A stretch of 64,000 bases of DNA from the NCBI RefSeq assembly GCF_900156785.1, contig NZ_FTOP01000002.1, positions 1-64,000 on the forward strand, written 5' to 3'. A model generated the notes under the pieces. The model saw only the letters and a program-made list of their open reading frames with translations. It was not told where the DNA came from and ran no database searches. Source of the stretch: Belliella pelovolcani (GTDB lineage: Bacteria; Bacteroidota; Bacteroidia; Cytophagales; Cyclobacteriaceae). Positions within the stretch are counted from its first letter, which is position 1; every line of letters begins with the position of its first letter. The position numbers and the translations under genes were made by a program. This document shows, piece by piece, positions 17,040-26,046 of this stretch.

Positions 17040-17518
17040 GTTGACTGACATCCGCAGGGTGAAGGGCTTACTAGGTGGAATAGTATGCTGGTTGGTGGAT
17101 TTTAGGAAGTGGTTGTTTTGGTTTTTTGGTTGAGGTTTTGACATAATGGTAAGTGTTGGTATTACAGTCGGCCGTACTTATGGCACTGCTTGGGGTCGTC
17201 TTGGGTTTTTAGACCCGGCATTGAAATGCTGGGTTAAGATGTCGGTCATGCCTGCCTGCAGCAGGTAGTCCTATGGCATTTGATTTTGAAGTCTGGAGAC
17301 CAAAGACTTAGATGAATTAATAAACCTTGAGTACTCAATAGGTTTTATTCCTTCTTTATTTGTTTAAAAAGAATCTTATTAGTTTTTAATCACTGGAATT
17401 AGAGGCGTACTTAATTCTTCTTTCCGCAGGCCGAAAAAAGTTTAATATATAATTATACAATATAGTGTAAATTTATTACCTAAAATCACGTACTTTGTTA
17501 TATTAGAAGCATTCACAA
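17040..17518. other. Spacer with repeat-like hairpin, upstream of AAA ATPase
   Basis: No gene is supported. It contains a hairpin ACCCGGCATT/AATGCTGGGT near 17214-17235 in a GC-richer patch (17160-17280), similar in character to elements at 7.9 and 8.2 kb, then an AT-rich stretch. TACTTTG at about 17491 is close to the Bacteroidota -7 box and could serve the ATPase gene. Confidence 0.45.
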
Positions 17519-18586
17519 ATGAATGTGAAAAAAGAAACCAGCTTCCCATTGACACAATTCGACTTCATCAAAGATATTGCCCGTTTTGGTCTTGAAAATG
17601 ATCAGGAAAAGCTGAAGGATTCCCTTCAGGAGATGATAGAACATGCCAGAAAAACAAAAAAAACCAATCTGGCCATACAACTACAATCCATTCTGAAAGA
17701 AGCGATAAGGTTTCACCAAGCAGGATCACTTTCAAAAACCAGTTCAGGAATTCGCTTCGAAACCCCAACCAGTAAAGGAGTTGAGGATTTGATTCTGGAC
17801 CAAGTTACTTCTGACTATCGCTTATCAGACCTTATATGTAATCCACAGATCAAAGAATCACTGGATCACTTTATTCTTGAACACCGAAAAAAATCACTTC
17901 TTGAAGCCCTTGAACTTCCGGTGGCACATAAAATTCTGTTTTATGGCCCCTCAGGCTGTGGCAAAACTTTGGCATCATATGTCATTGCTGGAGAATTGGA
18001 AAAAATGTTACTGGTTGTAAATCTAGGAGCTATTGTTTCATCCAAGCTGGGAGAAACAAGTAAAAATCTGGCTAGAATTTTTAAAATGGCAGCTTCTGGT
18101 GATTGTATTTTATTTTTAGATGAGTTTGATTCTTTGGGCAAAGTGAGAGACTATAGCCAAGACCATGGAGAAATGAAGCGTGTTGTCAACACAATCCTTC
18201 AATTGTTTGACTATCTACCTCAATCTACTATTGTGATTGCGGCTACCAATCAAGTCGGCATGCTAGATGATGCGCTTGTGAGAAGATTTGATACCCAAAT
18301 TGGATTTGAACTTCCAGGGGAAAAGGAAATTGAAGAACTTATCGGATTGACCCTGAAGCGCGGAGTATTTACTTTGGGCTCTAAATCCGGAATCAAAAAG
18401 TTAATCCAAAAAGCCAAAGGGTTGTCATTCTATAGTATACAAAAAACGCTGATTACTGCCATGAAACGCAGTCTATATCAGCTTAAGACGGATTTGATAC
18501 CTGCCAAAGTTGAAATCGATAAGGCAATCTGGGAAAAATTGATAGAGGACGAGAGGTCTGCTCTTTTAAATTCTGGTAAAGCTTAA
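17519..18586 (+). CDS. AAA+ ATPase partnered with subtilase
   Basis: 355 residues. N-terminal ~100 residues are helical and charged. The AAA module has Walker A GPSGCGKT (143-150), Walker B LFLDEFD (198-204), sensor-1 AATN (241-244) and an RRFD arginine-finger region (255-258), followed by a lid domain. The type is that of the classical AAA (FtsH/katanin-like) clade, cytosolic. It converges on, and overlaps by 4 bp with, the subtilase gene on the opposite strand. AAA ATPases of this kind are repeatedly found next to large S8 peptidases in bacteria, and the pair is suspected to be a defence or toxin-type module; a chaperone that restrains or feeds the protease is an inference. Confidence 0.85.
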   Translation: MNVKKETSFPLTQFDFIKDIARFGLENDQEKLKDSLQEMIEHARKTKKTNLAIQLQSILKEAIRFHQAGSLSKTSSGIRFETPTSKGVEDLILDQVTSDYRLSDLICNPQIKESLDHFILEHRKKSLLEALELPVAHKILFYGPSGCGKTLASYVIAGELEKMLLVVNLGAIVSSKLGETSKNLARIFKMAASGDCILFLDEFDSLGKVRDYSQDHGEMKRVVNTILQLFDYLPQSTIVIAATNQVGMLDDALVRRFDTQIGFELPGEKEIEELIGLTLKRGVFTLGSKSGIKKLIQKAKGLSFYSIQKTLITAMKRSLYQLKTDLIPAKVEIDKAIWEKLIEDERSALLNSGKA

Positions 18587-21045
18587 ATTCCACCTTCCAA
18601 GGAAGATCCTGCCTCCAGGTCTGAGATTAAATGTAGGTCATTGAGTAGTTTGATGTCATTGTATAAGGAGTCTGATAGTTTTGATTTTTTGTTTTTCTTG
18701 ACTTCTTTTAACCTTACGACCAGTGAAAACTCATGCAGGTTTTCTTTGAGGTGTCTTGCTGCCCATTCTGGGATCTGGGATTTGCCATAGCATCTGATTG
18801 CTATTGACACATTAGGGTTATTTGGCTCAAAGTGATGACTGGATAGATTGAAGCATACCTTTTGGACATTTGAGAAAATCCTGTCTTCTACCCCGAAATG
18901 ATCTTCTGCCCAAGACACATCAGATTTTAATTGAAAATTTTTCAAGTCTTGCTGAGATAGGGCAGTAATATCTACTGGTTTAAAAAAACCAAATGATATA
19001 TGAAGAGGTAAATAGGCTAAATGGTTATTGAGCAATGGTAAGAATTTATAAACCAAGGTTCCAGTAACTTCTATTTTGTTTTTGGTGGTCAGAACCCAGT
19101 CAGGGAATTTGAGATTAAACGTATAAAATTCATCAAAAACAGCCCTGTCTTCAATAATAAACGTTACCGAATTATTGTCATTATCAAAGAGTCTTTCTTG
19201 GTTAGGCCTACCATGCCCAGTTAATTTTCTATAGATTTGTTTACTCTCTTTTGACTCAAAGTGGGGTGGTTTTTTTCCTGCCGGAGGTTCTGCAATGTTA
19301 ATCAATAGTGCCTTTATACTAGTCATATTCAAATCTGGATATGCCTTGAGCAATTCAGCGACCAAAGAGGTAATCAGTGGGGCGGCAAGACTTGTTCCGG
19401 CCATTCTACCATAGTAGGGAGAGTTCGGATCTAGTGGATTGGTAATTACTTCCATAGCTGCTTCAGAGCTGATATAGTCTCCCCCTTCAAAAACTAAATC
19501 AGGTTTGTTAAGGTGCTTGTTGTCTTGAGTGTCTTTCAGTTTTTTTCCATTGATGAAAATACTAGGGTCCATATGGAACTTTCTGGTATAATATGCAGGA
19601 TACTCTTTTGCGGGGGTAATTCCGTCGGTAACCCCATTTTCGAAATTTCCTGCAAGCGCTCCCACCGATATGATATTCATTGCCTCAGAAGGCTCCTGAA
19701 TGTTGGTGAGTTCACAAATGTGAAATTCTATCTCTGGAGAAGTTTTATAAAAAAAGGATGGATAATGAAGATTTAGATCCATCTCACCCAATAGCATTAA
19801 GGTGTCCAAGTCATTCAAACTGTAATTTCCTACTGAATTGATTATTAATATATCCAATTCATAGACAAGCTTGTCAAGTTCATAAGCCAATCTTCCAATG
19901 GGTGCATTATAAGATTTTGACCCCGGCAGATTTAAAGAAATGTTGAAAATTCGAACGTCATAATTGAGGTTTAATTCTCGGATATTATCCAGCAATGCTA
20001 CAATGTTTAGATCATCATTTTCCGCATGGATAACTTTCAGTACTGCGATTTTTGCCTTAGCTTCAATCACCTTTTTTGAATTATCAAAAAAGTCAGTCCC
20101 AAATGCAACGCATCCTGCAACAGCGGTACCATGACCTGCTTCATCCCAGGATGGTGCAGTGCCTGTATGATCGATTGCTATAGGGGTTACAATGTTTTGA
20201 AAAGGCTCAATTGATGTTTGAACCCCGGTGTCTATAATACAAACAATCGGTAGATCATCGGATATGCTCACTTCAAAACCATAGGTTCTTATAGGGGTGG
20301 CAACAACTCCAGGTTTGATCAATGGGACTCGTGCAGAGGAAATCAGCCTAATAACATCAAAATTATCTACCAAAACCTGATCCAATTTTGGGTTGTCCGC
20401 TTTCACAAAAATCAAGGTTTTTTCTCTATTAAAAGTAATCTCTATATTTTGTGATTGCAGAAAATCCAATAAAAACTCTAGTTGAACCGATGCCTTTCTA
20501 TGCTGAAAGATTTCACATATACTGAGGATATACCCATCTTTACCCGAAAGGACTCCTTTTCTATTCTTGCTATCTAGTAGGTAGAAGTTACTTATAAGAG
20601 CAATTTTGGAAAATGGTTTTTTTCTATGATCCTCATTAGGCTTAAGGTTTGAAATGGAATTAATGTGGTCAGCAAATGAGGAGAAAAGCTTATCATCAAT
20701 AATATTAAAAAGAACATTTCTATTGAAATTGGATTTCTCAATTGGCTCTAAACCATAGGTGCTATAAAAATGATTCTCCAATCCTTTATCAAAGGTTGTA
20801 TGAAAATCAATCTGGATAAGGTCAAAATTGGAGGGGACTTTAAGTGTCTTTTTTTTTAATCGTGCATCTACGGCAGATATAAACTCCCCTAATTTTCTGG
20901 AAAGTCTGTTCTTTTTTACTTCTGATATAGGTTCCTCAGACTCTAAGTTATTTTCTTTTTTTTCCGGGTCTCTTCCTCTTGTTTTCTTGAAACCTTTTAT
21001 TTTATCAGGCTGTCGGGTATAAATTAGATGAGGGAATTCTACCAT
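18583..21045 (-). CDS. Large cytosolic S8 (subtilisin-like) peptidase
   Basis: 820 residues without signal peptide. N-terminal ~240 residues are a charged, non-propeptide-like region with coiled-coil-like stretches. The S8 catalytic domain follows: Asp in IIDTGVQ (D272), His in AGHGTAVAG (H305), oxyanion Asn in NSVGN (about 406) and Ser in AGTSLAAP (S552). About 230 further residues are of mixed beta type. Absence of a secretion signal in a subtilase of this size is typical of the intracellular subtilases linked to AAA ATPases. It lies tail-to-tail with the AAA gene, overlapping 4 bp. Its target is unknown; an abortive protease triggered by infection is one hypothesis. Confidence 0.87.
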   Translation of the reverse strand: MVEFPHLIYTRQPDKIKGFKKTRGRDPEKKENNLESEEPISEVKKNRLSRKLGEFISAVDARLKKKTLKVPSNFDLIQIDFHTTFDKGLENHFYSTYGLEPIEKSNFNRNVLFNIIDDKLFSSFADHINSISNLKPNEDHRKKPFSKIALISNFYLLDSKNRKGVLSGKDGYILSICEIFQHRKASVQLEFLLDFLQSQNIEITFNREKTLIFVKADNPKLDQVLVDNFDVIRLISSARVPLIKPGVVATPIRTYGFEVSISDDLPIVCIIDTGVQTSIEPFQNIVTPIAIDHTGTAPSWDEAGHGTAVAGCVAFGTDFFDNSKKVIEAKAKIAVLKVIHAENDDLNIVALLDNIRELNLNYDVRIFNISLNLPGSKSYNAPIGRLAYELDKLVYELDILIINSVGNYSLNDLDTLMLLGEMDLNLHYPSFFYKTSPEIEFHICELTNIQEPSEAMNIISVGALAGNFENGVTDGITPAKEYPAYYTRKFHMDPSIFINGKKLKDTQDNKHLNKPDLVFEGGDYISSEAAMEVITNPLDPNSPYYGRMAGTSLAAPLITSLVAELLKAYPDLNMTSIKALLINIAEPPAGKKPPHFESKESKQIYRKLTGHGRPNQERLFDNDNNSVTFIIEDRAVFDEFYTFNLKFPDWVLTTKNKIEVTGTLVYKFLPLLNNHLAYLPLHISFGFFKPVDITALSQQDLKNFQLKSDVSWAEDHFGVEDRIFSNVQKVCFNLSSHHFEPNNPNVSIAIRCYGKSQIPEWAARHLKENLHEFSLVVRLKEVKKNKKSKLSDSLYNDIKLLNDLHLISDLEAGSSLEGGI

Positions 21046-21262
21046 AATTAGATAAAAATTGATTTTAACTATGAAATATAACTAATTAAAGTTTATTTTC
21101 TAGACGTTATAATAAACCCCACCAGTGAAATACTGATCTCTCAGGGTAGTCTATTTCTCTCTAGTCTTAAAGTTCAACTTGGCACTGGGTGAATTCCATA
21201 ATTTTGTCCAAAACAACTCCCCTCAGGTTTCATCATTATCCAATTGGGCAAATAAGATGTAG
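21046..21262. other. Short spacer after the R-M operon
   Basis: 217 bp with no gene or clear hairpin. It lies upstream (minus strand) of the subtilase and presumably contains its promoter, unless the subtilase is read through from the restriction operon. Confidence 0.4.
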
Positions 21263-21445
21263 TTAGCAATAATCTAAAATAATTAAGGCTGACAACCCAG
21301 AAAATTTTGGTGCTTTGATACAGATTGTCCTCTTCTTGCTTAATCGCGCTTTCATGAGCGCCAGATCATCATGGAAATAGATCCATTGGCTTTCGATCAT
21401 CCTATAAAAATGAGAAATGGTCATTATCCTTGATACAAAGGCCAT
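21263..21445 (-). CDS. Doubtful small ORF after NADAR gene, 60 residues
   Basis: An ATG at 21445 opens MAFVSRIMTISHFYRMIE and a frame with balanced composition (DDLALMKARLSKKRT) up to 21263. It follows the NADAR stop by 11 bp in the same direction; a TTG start at 21463 would overlap that stop. No family is recognised. It could be the last gene of the restriction operon or chance. Confidence 0.25.
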   Translation of the reverse strand: MAFVSRIMTISHFYRMIESQWIYFHDDLALMKARLSKKRTICIKAPKFSGLSALIILDYC

Positions 21446-21456
21446 CAAACAGAATT

Positions 21457-22062
21457 TTAACAATAATCCTCCTCTTCAAATTCAAGTGTAGGATCACAGA
21501 CGGTCTCTACAGCAGAGCCATAGAGGATAAAGCCAACAATCGGAGGAGGGGGCACGCAATCAATGGGTTTTTGGTTAAAAATATATTCTTCTCTGAGTTT
21601 CATCAGTAACCTTCCCAAAGCATTTTTACCTTTGAGTGTATGATCATCTTTCTTTGTAGCGGCCCAGTCTTTGTCTTTAGCAGAATATTCCACTATGGGT
21701 TTATCACTTGTTTGTCTTAGAACTGAAGAAAATTTCTCTAAGTTTTGAGATAACTTTACCTGAAGCACCCAATACATTACCTCATATTTTATTTCTTCCC
21801 AATCTTGTCTGGTTTTAGACAGGTATTTTCTACTGATCATTTTTGCAGTCATCGGGCTATGTTGCTCAATGATTTCTTGTTGGATGTTTGGAAATAAGGG
21901 GAATCTACAAGCTTGGTATAAGGCTTCTGCTGTAGGAATGATCACATCATTGACTCTAATTGAATAGCCTGGAGCCATATTGGATAGACCACCAAAAGAC
22001 CCTTTGGTACTTCTAAAAGTAATGACCTCAGATTTCAAATATGTTCTTTCTGTGATTTTCAT
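21457..22062 (-). CDS. NADAR-family protein (ADP-ribose-related glycosidase fold)
   Basis: 201 residues from the ATG at 22062; a TTG at 22110 overlapping the HNH stop would add 16 residues. The NADAR (formerly DUF1768/YbiA-like) pattern is clear: FGGLSNMAPG near the start, PTAEALYQACRFP, W-E-x-K--VMYWVLQVKLSQN, and C-terminal KGKNALGRLLMKLR. Known members act on N-glycosidic bonds; some remove ADP-ribose from guanine in DNA, opposing DarT-like toxins, and others are found in defence loci. No DarT partner is visible here. It is the last clear gene of the minus-strand methyltransferase-nuclease-HNH-NADAR series, so it may act on modified DNA or nucleotides during phage attack (inference). Confidence 0.78.
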   Translation of the reverse strand: MKITERTYLKSEVITFRSTKGSFGGLSNMAPGYSIRVNDVIIPTAEALYQACRFPLFPNIQQEIIEQHSPMTAKMISRKYLSKTRQDWEEIKYEVMYWVLQVKLSQNLEKFSSVLRQTSDKPIVEYSAKDKDWAATKKDDHTLKGKNALGRLLMKLREEYIFNQKPIDCVPPPPIVGFILYGSAVETVCDPTLEFEEEDYC

Positions 22063-22106
22063 ATGCGACAATTTACTATAAATTAATTGGAAAGCCTGAA
22101 AAGTAA

Positions 22107-22880
22107 TCAACCTTTAAACTTTACATCTAAATGATACTCTAAGAATTCAGGATCGGGAAGGTACCTATCTGGTAGATGAATACTTTGCCTGTCAAATCTC
22201 TTAAAATAATCATGTAGGGTTTGATCATTTAAAAACGCTGAAATAGAAGTTGAGATATGAATTTTATAGTTTCTATCAATACCCAAATATCCAAGTTCAA
22301 AAGCCCTATCATGAAGGGGGTTGATACAAATACCGTTTCTTGGATTCATTCTGTTTTTTTCATCCACACTCCAAGGGACAATATGGCCAGCCACCAATAG
22401 ATTGGGAATATTGATTCCTGTGATGCAACAGGTGTTTTTATAGGAGGCTAGAATGGTTTTTCTGAAGAAGTTTTGATTAACTCTGGTTTTCACCAGTTGT
22501 TCTCTCATTAAGCCTTCTTTAGGAAGTTCTTCAATGTTGATTTCATTCAATTCTCCTATTGGCTTTTGTTCTAATGACGCTCTCAATTTTTCACTTTCGT
22601 AGGCTACTTCTTGGATATTTCCGAAGAATTCATTCCAGATTTGTTCATCTAGTTTGCTCGTATTTTTCAATCCACTGACCCCGCGTTCTTGAAGGCTTGG
22701 GTCAAAACTGCCAAAATTTCCAAGCTTGAAGACAATAGATGACGGAGTCCTGCCCAGCAATTCTGCCAACTTTATTACTTCCGGATTTCCTTGATGGATT
22801 TTACCAAACTCCAATTTCCAATACAGGTTGATGGCTAGGATCAATTCATCTCTAGTCCAAAGTTTCTGTCCTTTTTTCAC
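22107..22880 (-). CDS. HNH endonuclease
   Basis: 257 residues. The N-terminal ~85 residues form a helical DNA-binding-like domain (LWTRDELILAINLYWKLEFGKIHQ; cited in part: LWTRDELILAINLYW and LGRTPSSIVFKLGNF). The C-terminal HNH core is CCITGINI...AGHIVPWS...NPRNGICINPLHDRAFE, with motifs AGHIVPWS and GICINPLHDRAFE. This combination is widespread in Bacteroidota and often linked with restriction systems. The gene starts 21 bp after the Eco47II-like nuclease and its end abuts the NADAR gene, so it belongs to the same operon. It may be an accessory restriction nuclease; its specificity is unknown. Confidence 0.85.
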   Translation of the reverse strand: MKKGQKLWTRDELILAINLYWKLEFGKIHQGNPEVIKLAELLGRTPSSIVFKLGNFGSFDPSLQERGVSGLKNTSKLDEQIWNEFFGNIQEVAYESEKLRASLEQKPIGELNEINIEELPKEGLMREQLVKTRVNQNFFRKTILASYKNTCCITGINIPNLLVAGHIVPWSVDEKNRMNPRNGICINPLHDRAFELGYLGIDRNYKIHISTSISAFLNDQTLHDYFKRFDRQSIHLPDRYLPDPEFLEYHLDVKFKG

Positions 22881-22901
22881 TGTAAAATGAATTTTGAGTG
22901 T

Positions 22902-23627
22902 TTATACCTCAGAGTCAGAACTTCCATAAGCAAGTTCAAAATAATTGGCCATTATGTCTTTGGTGTCAGAATTGATTTCTTTTCCTGTGATATTTTGTAT
23001 AACAATAGGAAGTATATGATATAGGTCAAATAGGGCATCTCGATCTCCAGTAACAATTTCATAAAAACTTGCTCCATCAATCAGTCTTATTGCATCGTTT
23101 TCCGAATACCTTGCGCCCTTTTCTTTGTCTGATGGAGTGAAATGGATGTTTATTCTTGTTGGTTTTTTTGGGATTATAGTTACATAATATGCCGTATATC
23201 CTTTGTAGGTACTATATTTATTTCCCACTAAATTTTCCATTGCCTGATAGAGGCCTGACAAATCAGAGCCTTTAACCGTGTTGTATTTATTTTTTATTTC
23301 TGCAATGATTTTCTTTTCATGATTCACAAGATCCATGATTTTACCAGTTTCCAAATTATCCCAGCCTTCTACTCCACCAAGAATGATTTGATGGAAATCA
23401 CCGATATGATTTTGTAGAGATTTCTGTGCTTGGCGCGTTTTCTCTGCCACCAACCATTCTTCATGTGAGATGTTAAACCCTGCGATTTGGAACATTGCTG
23501 AAAATGGATCGAGAACATTTTTGTTGAACTGGGTTTCGGATTTTTTGAGCGATTTTTCAGCAACAGATATGAGTTTTTCTACAGTACTGAAAAGATGATC
23601 ATCTGAAATCCAAGAAAGTAATCGCAT
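22902..23627 (-). CDS. Type II restriction endonuclease, Eco47II family (expected GGNCC)
   Basis: 241 residues. The family pattern of Eco47II/Sau96I-type enzymes is visible: FNKNVLDPFSAMF near residue 34, RQAQKSLQNHIGDFHQ near 65, ILGGVEGW, then KIIAEIKNKYNT. The last likely contributes the PD-(D/E)xK active site (D...E-x-K with EIKNK). Known members cut GGNCC. It follows the C5 methyltransferase by 35 bp in the same direction, the normal pairing. Specificity is inferred from the family and could differ. Confidence 0.82.
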   Translation of the reverse strand: MRLLSWISDDHLFSTVEKLISVAEKSLKKSETQFNKNVLDPFSAMFQIAGFNISHEEWLVAEKTRQAQKSLQNHIGDFHQIILGGVEGWDNLETGKIMDLVNHEKKIIAEIKNKYNTVKGSDLSGLYQAMENLVGNKYSTYKGYTAYYVTIIPKKPTRINIHFTPSDKEKGARYSENDAIRLIDGASFYEIVTGDRDALFDLYHILPIVIQNITGKEINSDTKDIMANYFELAYGSSDSEV

Positions 23628-23662
23628 GTCGTTTGTATATTATTCCACAAACTAAAGAAACT

Positions 23663-24931
23663 CTATTGTTTTGCCAAATTATAAGTCTTTTTTGAATTAT
23701 TAGAATTGCTAGAATAGTACTCATTCAAAAACTTCACTATGGCATAACCCACTTCTTGGCCTAAGTTGACGGGTACAGCATTTCCGATTTGCTTGTACTG
23801 CTGAGCTAAGGAACCAGCAAATTCCCAGCTATCTGGAAAAGTTTGGATTCGGGCATATTCGCGAACCGTAAAAGGTCTGGTTTCTTCTGGATGGCATCTC
23901 TCTGTTTGCTTTTGGGCAGGACTACATGTCAAAGTCAATGAGGGTTCATCCCAGCCAATCCTTCTAGCCATGCCCGTTTTGCCTCCACCTAAGTAAAAAC
24001 TTCCTCCCATATATTCTTTTTGGACGTCTTCTGGAAGGTCACGCCAATACCCTTTTTGTGGTATCATGTCCAAAACTTTCTTTTTATATGCTGGATATTT
24101 CGCACCGTTTGATTTGGGAACATCTGTATCAAACAATGGCCCTTTTTTCAAGGCATCTTCTAAATTGTAAATTTTTTTATGTGGCTTCGGGTACTGGAAA
24201 TCTATATGTATGTCTTTTCTAATACCAACCAAAATTAATCGCTCTCTTTTTTGTGGAACCCTGTAATGAATAGCCTTTAAAACTTGAACGGGAACTACTC
24301 TGTAGCCAATTTCATCCAAAATGGAAATCATACCTTGCAAGGTTTTACCTTTTTCGTGGCTCAATAATCCTCTCACGTTTTCACCTATACAGATGGCTGG
24401 GTTTACTTCTTGCACCACCCTAGCGAATTCATAAAACAATGTTCCTCTGGCATCATTAAGTCCAAGTTTCTTTCCTGCATAGCTAAAAGCTTGACAAGGA
24501 AAGCCACCTGTGACCACATCCACTTTGTTTCTGTATTCTGAAAAATCAAACTCTTTGATATCTCCTTCCAACACATTCCAATGTGGTCTATTTCTTCTCA
24601 AAGTTTCACATGCCCACTTGTCAATTTCATTCAATCCTACACATTTAAGTCCTGCTTTTTCAAGACCTATTCCAAGTCCACCTGCTCCTGCAAAAAGTTC
24701 TAGGACTGAGTATTCATGTTTCGGTTCGGCATAATTAGAGACCTCGTCATCTATTACCTCATCAAAGAGGCTACCCATAAGTAATTGCACATCGGATTTT
24801 CTGTAAACCCTATAGTTAGAAACAGGCTCTCTGACAGCGTTTAGAATACCTTCTTTATCCCATCGTCTTAAGGTTTCTTTGCTTTTTCCTACTAAGTCTG
24901 CTGTTTCTGCAAGTGACAAATATTCTTTCAT
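23663..24931 (-). CDS. C5-cytosine DNA methyltransferase with N-terminal HTH
   Basis: 422 residues. Residues 1-50 form a MerR-like helix-turn-helix (YLSLAETADLVGKSKETLRRW), as in M.Sau96I/M.Eco47II-type enzymes. The Dcm-type catalytic domain has motif I FAGAGGLGIG (80-89), motif IV GGFPCQAFS with nucleophile C146, motif VI ENVRGL, motif VIII QKRERL and the C-terminal IGNAVP motif X region. It would modify the internal or outer cytosine of GGNCC and protect the host from the adjacent nuclease. The HTH probably lets the enzyme repress its own promoter. It is the first gene of the minus-strand operon, with a 340-bp divergent region upstream. Confidence 0.92.
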   Translation of the reverse strand: MKEYLSLAETADLVGKSKETLRRWDKEGILNAVREPVSNYRVYRKSDVQLLMGSLFDEVIDDEVSNYAEPKHEYSVLELFAGAGGLGIGLEKAGLKCVGLNEIDKWACETLRRNRPHWNVLEGDIKEFDFSEYRNKVDVVTGGFPCQAFSYAGKKLGLNDARGTLFYEFARVVQEVNPAICIGENVRGLLSHEKGKTLQGMISILDEIGYRVVPVQVLKAIHYRVPQKRERLILVGIRKDIHIDFQYPKPHKKIYNLEDALKKGPLFDTDVPKSNGAKYPAYKKKVLDMIPQKGYWRDLPEDVQKEYMGGSFYLGGGKTGMARRIGWDEPSLTLTCSPAQKQTERCHPEETRPFTVREYARIQTFPDSWEFAGSLAQQYKQIGNAVPVNLGQEVGYAIVKFLNEYYSSNSNNSKKTYNLAKQ

Positions 24932-25271
24932 GGTATTTAGATGATTTTAAGTAGCCTTAGTTGGTTTCAAGTAAGTAAAGCAAAAAGTAAGGTTTTGTTA
25001 TTCCGTCAATTAGATAACCAAATTATCAAACCTTACACAATGGTTACAAATATAAAGTAATATGTTTTCCAAAAGTTATAAACTGATAGAATTTTTGACC
25101 GTAAAAATTTCAAAAACTAGATAAATGACGCTAATTGTCTCAGAAATATTTTCTCTTGTCTCAACGGGCAAATCTAATTCGCATACACCAAATGAATGTG
25201 ACAACTTATGTCAATAATTTGCTTCTGACTTAAGTTAGAAATACCTTTATAGCTATTAAAAAAAAGCTAAG
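24932..25271. other. Divergent promoter region of the R-M operon
   Basis: 340 bp, AT-rich, no gene. It must carry promoters for the methyltransferase (minus) and the 78-residue gene (plus). I see no obvious C-box; the HTH of the methyltransferase could bind here. Confidence 0.45.
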
Positions 25272-25508
25272 ATGAATAAGATCATTGTAATTAACACCGA
25301 ATATATCACAGCGTCAAGAACTTTAGAAACAATTGCATTGGAGAATTCTAGAAGAAGACGGTGTGTATTTGTTTACAATTATGAAGGAACCCACTTTAGA
25401 TTTTTTGATACCTTAATCAGTGTAATTGAATTTTTTCAATCAGGAAAAGATAGTAATGTAAGCTTTAATACAGAGGATGAATTGGATTCTTACTTAAAGA
25501 ATTATTAA
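25272..25508 (+). CDS. Small conserved Bacteroidota protein
   Basis: 78 residues starting MNKIIVINTEYITASRTLE, with FVYNYEGTHFRFF in the middle and an acidic end (FNTEDELDSYLKNY). It reads like a real folded small protein, and I recall similar short proteins in Bacteroidota, but no function. Its promoter lies in the divergent region shared with the methyltransferase. A connection to the R-M system is only positional. Confidence 0.55.
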   Translation: MNKIIVINTEYITASRTLETIALENSRRRRCVFVYNYEGTHFRFFDTLISVIEFFQSGKDSNVSFNTEDELDSYLKNY

Positions 25509-25556
25509 ATGTAATGTTAGATTAAATAAATTGTCTGGACCTAATAAATATTAATA

Positions 25557-25740
25557 CTACACTATCTCCAACATCTCTACACTCAACACCTCCGCCAACT
25601 TCTGTATTACCTCTAAAGACAAATTTCTTTTTCCTTATTGCACTTCATAGATATAAAAAGCTGTAAATCAATGATTTTTTGTTAGTCCCTCTTGGGAAAG
25701 AAGCTTTTTTTAGACTATTTTCGAAATCTGATAATTTCCT
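25557..25740 (-). pseudogene. Decayed XRE-family regulator
   Basis: Minus-strand translation gives LLSQEGLTKNH, stop, FTAFYIYEVQ, stop, GKRNLSLEVIQKLAEVLSVEMLEIV then stop. This aligns with the intact XRE gene at 26043-26249 (LSQEELALKSGLNRPYISGI, EQGKRNVSLEVMEKLAEALG). Two in-frame stops and an upstream frameshift mark it as dead. The preserved C-terminal half suggests recent decay or a duplication. Confidence 0.75.
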
Positions 25741-25752
25741 TAATCAAATAGT

Positions 25753-26046
25753 ATGACAATCAACTTCTCACATTTTGGAACCCATCTTGGCACAAGGTTT
25801 CTTGGTGAAACTGTTAGGAAGGATATTGAGCAAGCTTTAGTAATAGAAGCTCTTGTAGTGTTTGATTTTTCTGGCGTAGAGTTTATATCCCATAGTTTCG
25901 CTGATGAATGTTTTGGCAAGCTTTTACTCTCTATGAAAATTGAAGAGTTGAAAAGCAAGACTACTTTTAAAGATGCTAGTATATTGGTAAAGAGAACCAT
26001 TGCATTTGCTTTAAAGGAAAGATTATTGCAATTGGAAACAGCTTAA
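25753..26046 (+). CDS. STAS-like DUF4325 protein
   Basis: 97 residues; the motif VVFDFSGVEFISHSFADECFG is split here as VVFDFSGVEFIS and HSFADECFG. It is the signature of the DUF4325 STAS-like family, in which a short protein often works with a histidine-kinase-type ATPase encoded nearby. No such partner is seen here. The gene lies between a dead and a live XRE gene and overlaps the latter tail-to-tail by 4 bp. Function is unknown; a partner-switching regulator is the family-based guess. Confidence 0.72.
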   Translation: MTINFSHFGTHLGTRFLGETVRKDIEQALVIEALVVFDFSGVEFISHSFADECFGKLLLSMKIEELKSKTTFKDASILVKRTIAFALKERLLQLETA

